Part shown: positions 5,713 through 5,908 of the stretch, in pieces
Layout: the number at the start of each line of letters is the position of its first letter
Numbering within the stretch: position 1 is the stretch's first letter
Assembly: GCA_035486285.1 (NCBI GenBank)
Contig: DATHNF010000034.1
Location: forward strand, 1-5,908
Reading direction: 5' to 3'
Length of the DNA: 5,908 nucleotides
DNA from: DATHNF01 sp035486285
Lineage (GTDB): Bacteria > Patescibacteriota > Saccharimonadia > Saccharimonadales > UBA4665
Made by a program: the position numbers and the translations under genes
The notes under the pieces: generated by a model
Database searches by the model: none
Told to the model about the DNA's origin: nothing
Seen by the model: only the letters and a program-made list of their open reading frames with translations

Positions 5713-5777
5713 CTTTTTCCTCTTGCAAGAAGGACAAACTTTGTAAGGGTATTTCTTTTGGATTTACTCTTACCTAA
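5671..5777 (-). ncRNA. Candidate small RNA or leader between promoter and terminator
   Basis: A strong minus-strand promoter and an intrinsic terminator define a transcript of roughly 105 nt with no recognisable protein. Predicted folds, 5' to 3' on the minus strand, are GTAAGAGTA with TACCCTTAC (one A-C mismatch), a small TCCT..AGGA hairpin around CTTGCAAG, and the terminator stem. No match to 4.5S, 6S, tmRNA or RNase P core motifs is seen. It could instead be the processed tail of the tRNA-Thr transcript. Confidence 0.35.
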
Positions 5778-5782
5778 CGCTT

Positions 5783-5811
5783 ATGGTAATCCCTTGTACT
5801 AGTTTTGTCAA
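5783..5811 (-). promoter_or_regulatory. Minus-strand promoter with perfect -35 box
   Basis: On the minus strand a perfect TTGACA (5806-5811) is separated by 17 bp from TACCAT (5783-5788, 4 of 6). It lies about 40 bases downstream of the tRNA-Thr 3' end, so it does not serve that tRNA. Its product would begin near 5776 and meet the terminator at 5712-5679. Confidence 0.5.
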
Positions 5812-5851
5812 CACTCGCCTTATCGGTCGTGAGCAAGGTGTCTTTCATGAA

Positions 5852-5908
5852 TGGAGCCGGCGGAGGGAGTCGAACCCACGACCCGCTGTTTACAAAACAG
5901 CCGCTCTG
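5852..5908 (-). tRNA. trnT: tRNA-Thr (anticodon UGU), partial, 5' end beyond window
   Basis: The 3' 57 bases are present on the minus strand: D-stem 3' arm GAGC, anticodon stem GCTGT/ACAGC with loop TTTGTAA (anticodon TGT at 5892-5894), variable loop GGGTC, T-loop TTCGACT, acceptor 3' strand CGCCGGC, discriminator U73 at 5855 and encoded CCA at 5852-5854. The T-stem GTGGG/CCCTC has a U-U mismatch at its second pair. It reads ACA and, with wobble, other Thr codons. The acceptor 5' strand and most of the D-arm lie outside the window. Confidence 0.93.

Noticed and set aside
1..5908. CRISPR array, insertion sequence or phage genes
   Set aside because: No repeat-spacer pattern, transposase or phage-like protein is present in any frame.

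Overview
The window looks like a compact bacterial chromosome segment with standard code usage: UGA is the stop of three long genes, so glycine or tryptophan recoding of UGA is excluded. Genes are short-spaced or overlapping, tRNAs carry an encoded CCA, and sigma70-type promoters with 17-bp spacers are visible. A glucan operon with a GT4 transferase, a GH57 amylase and a GH15 glucoamylase, none with a signal peptide, beside a cysteine-free L33 fits a Patescibacteria/CPR genome, perhaps Saccharibacteria. This placement is inferred from gene content and style and is only moderately confident. Other bacteria, and for the glucan trio archaea, carry similar sets, but the tRNA-Trp discriminator G73 and L33 are bacterial.

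Layout. Positions 1-457 (minus) hold the N-terminal part of a P-loop kinase-like NTPase cut by the window edge. Positions 458-690 hold divergent overlapping promoter candidates and a strong hairpin. Positions 691-765 (plus) are a complete tRNA-Trp(CCA). Positions 766-932 hold a promoter (TTGTGC, 17 bp, TATAAT) for the operon plus a short stop-terminated reading frame that may be a gene relic. Positions 933-5371 (plus) are the three-gene operon; genes 1 and 2 overlap by ATGA, and genes 2 and 3 are bridged by a 35-codon ORF that itself starts at an ATGA overlap. Positions 5398-5598 (minus) are rpmG, convergent with the operon and apparently transcribed from a promoter that gives an almost leaderless mRNA. 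Positions 5670-5811 hold a strong minus-strand promoter followed about 100 nt later by an intrinsic terminator, a candidate small RNA or leader. Positions 5852-5908 (minus) are the 3' part of tRNA-Thr(UGU).

How the genes work together (inference): the GT4 enzyme resembles glycogen-synthase-type transferases and would extend an alpha-glucan. The GH57 enzyme would cut or rearrange internal alpha-1,4 links, and the GH15 enzyme would release glucose from chain ends. This gives a self-contained cytoplasmic alpha-glucan build-and-break set in one translationally coupled operon. No sugar-nucleotide synthase, branching enzyme or phosphorylase is in the window. The most unusual parts are the bridging small ORF, the promoter-to-terminator unit without a recognisable gene, the near-leaderless rpmG, and a perfect 13-bp inverted repeat whose two copies lie at the -10 regions of the putative tRNA-Trp and operon promoters.
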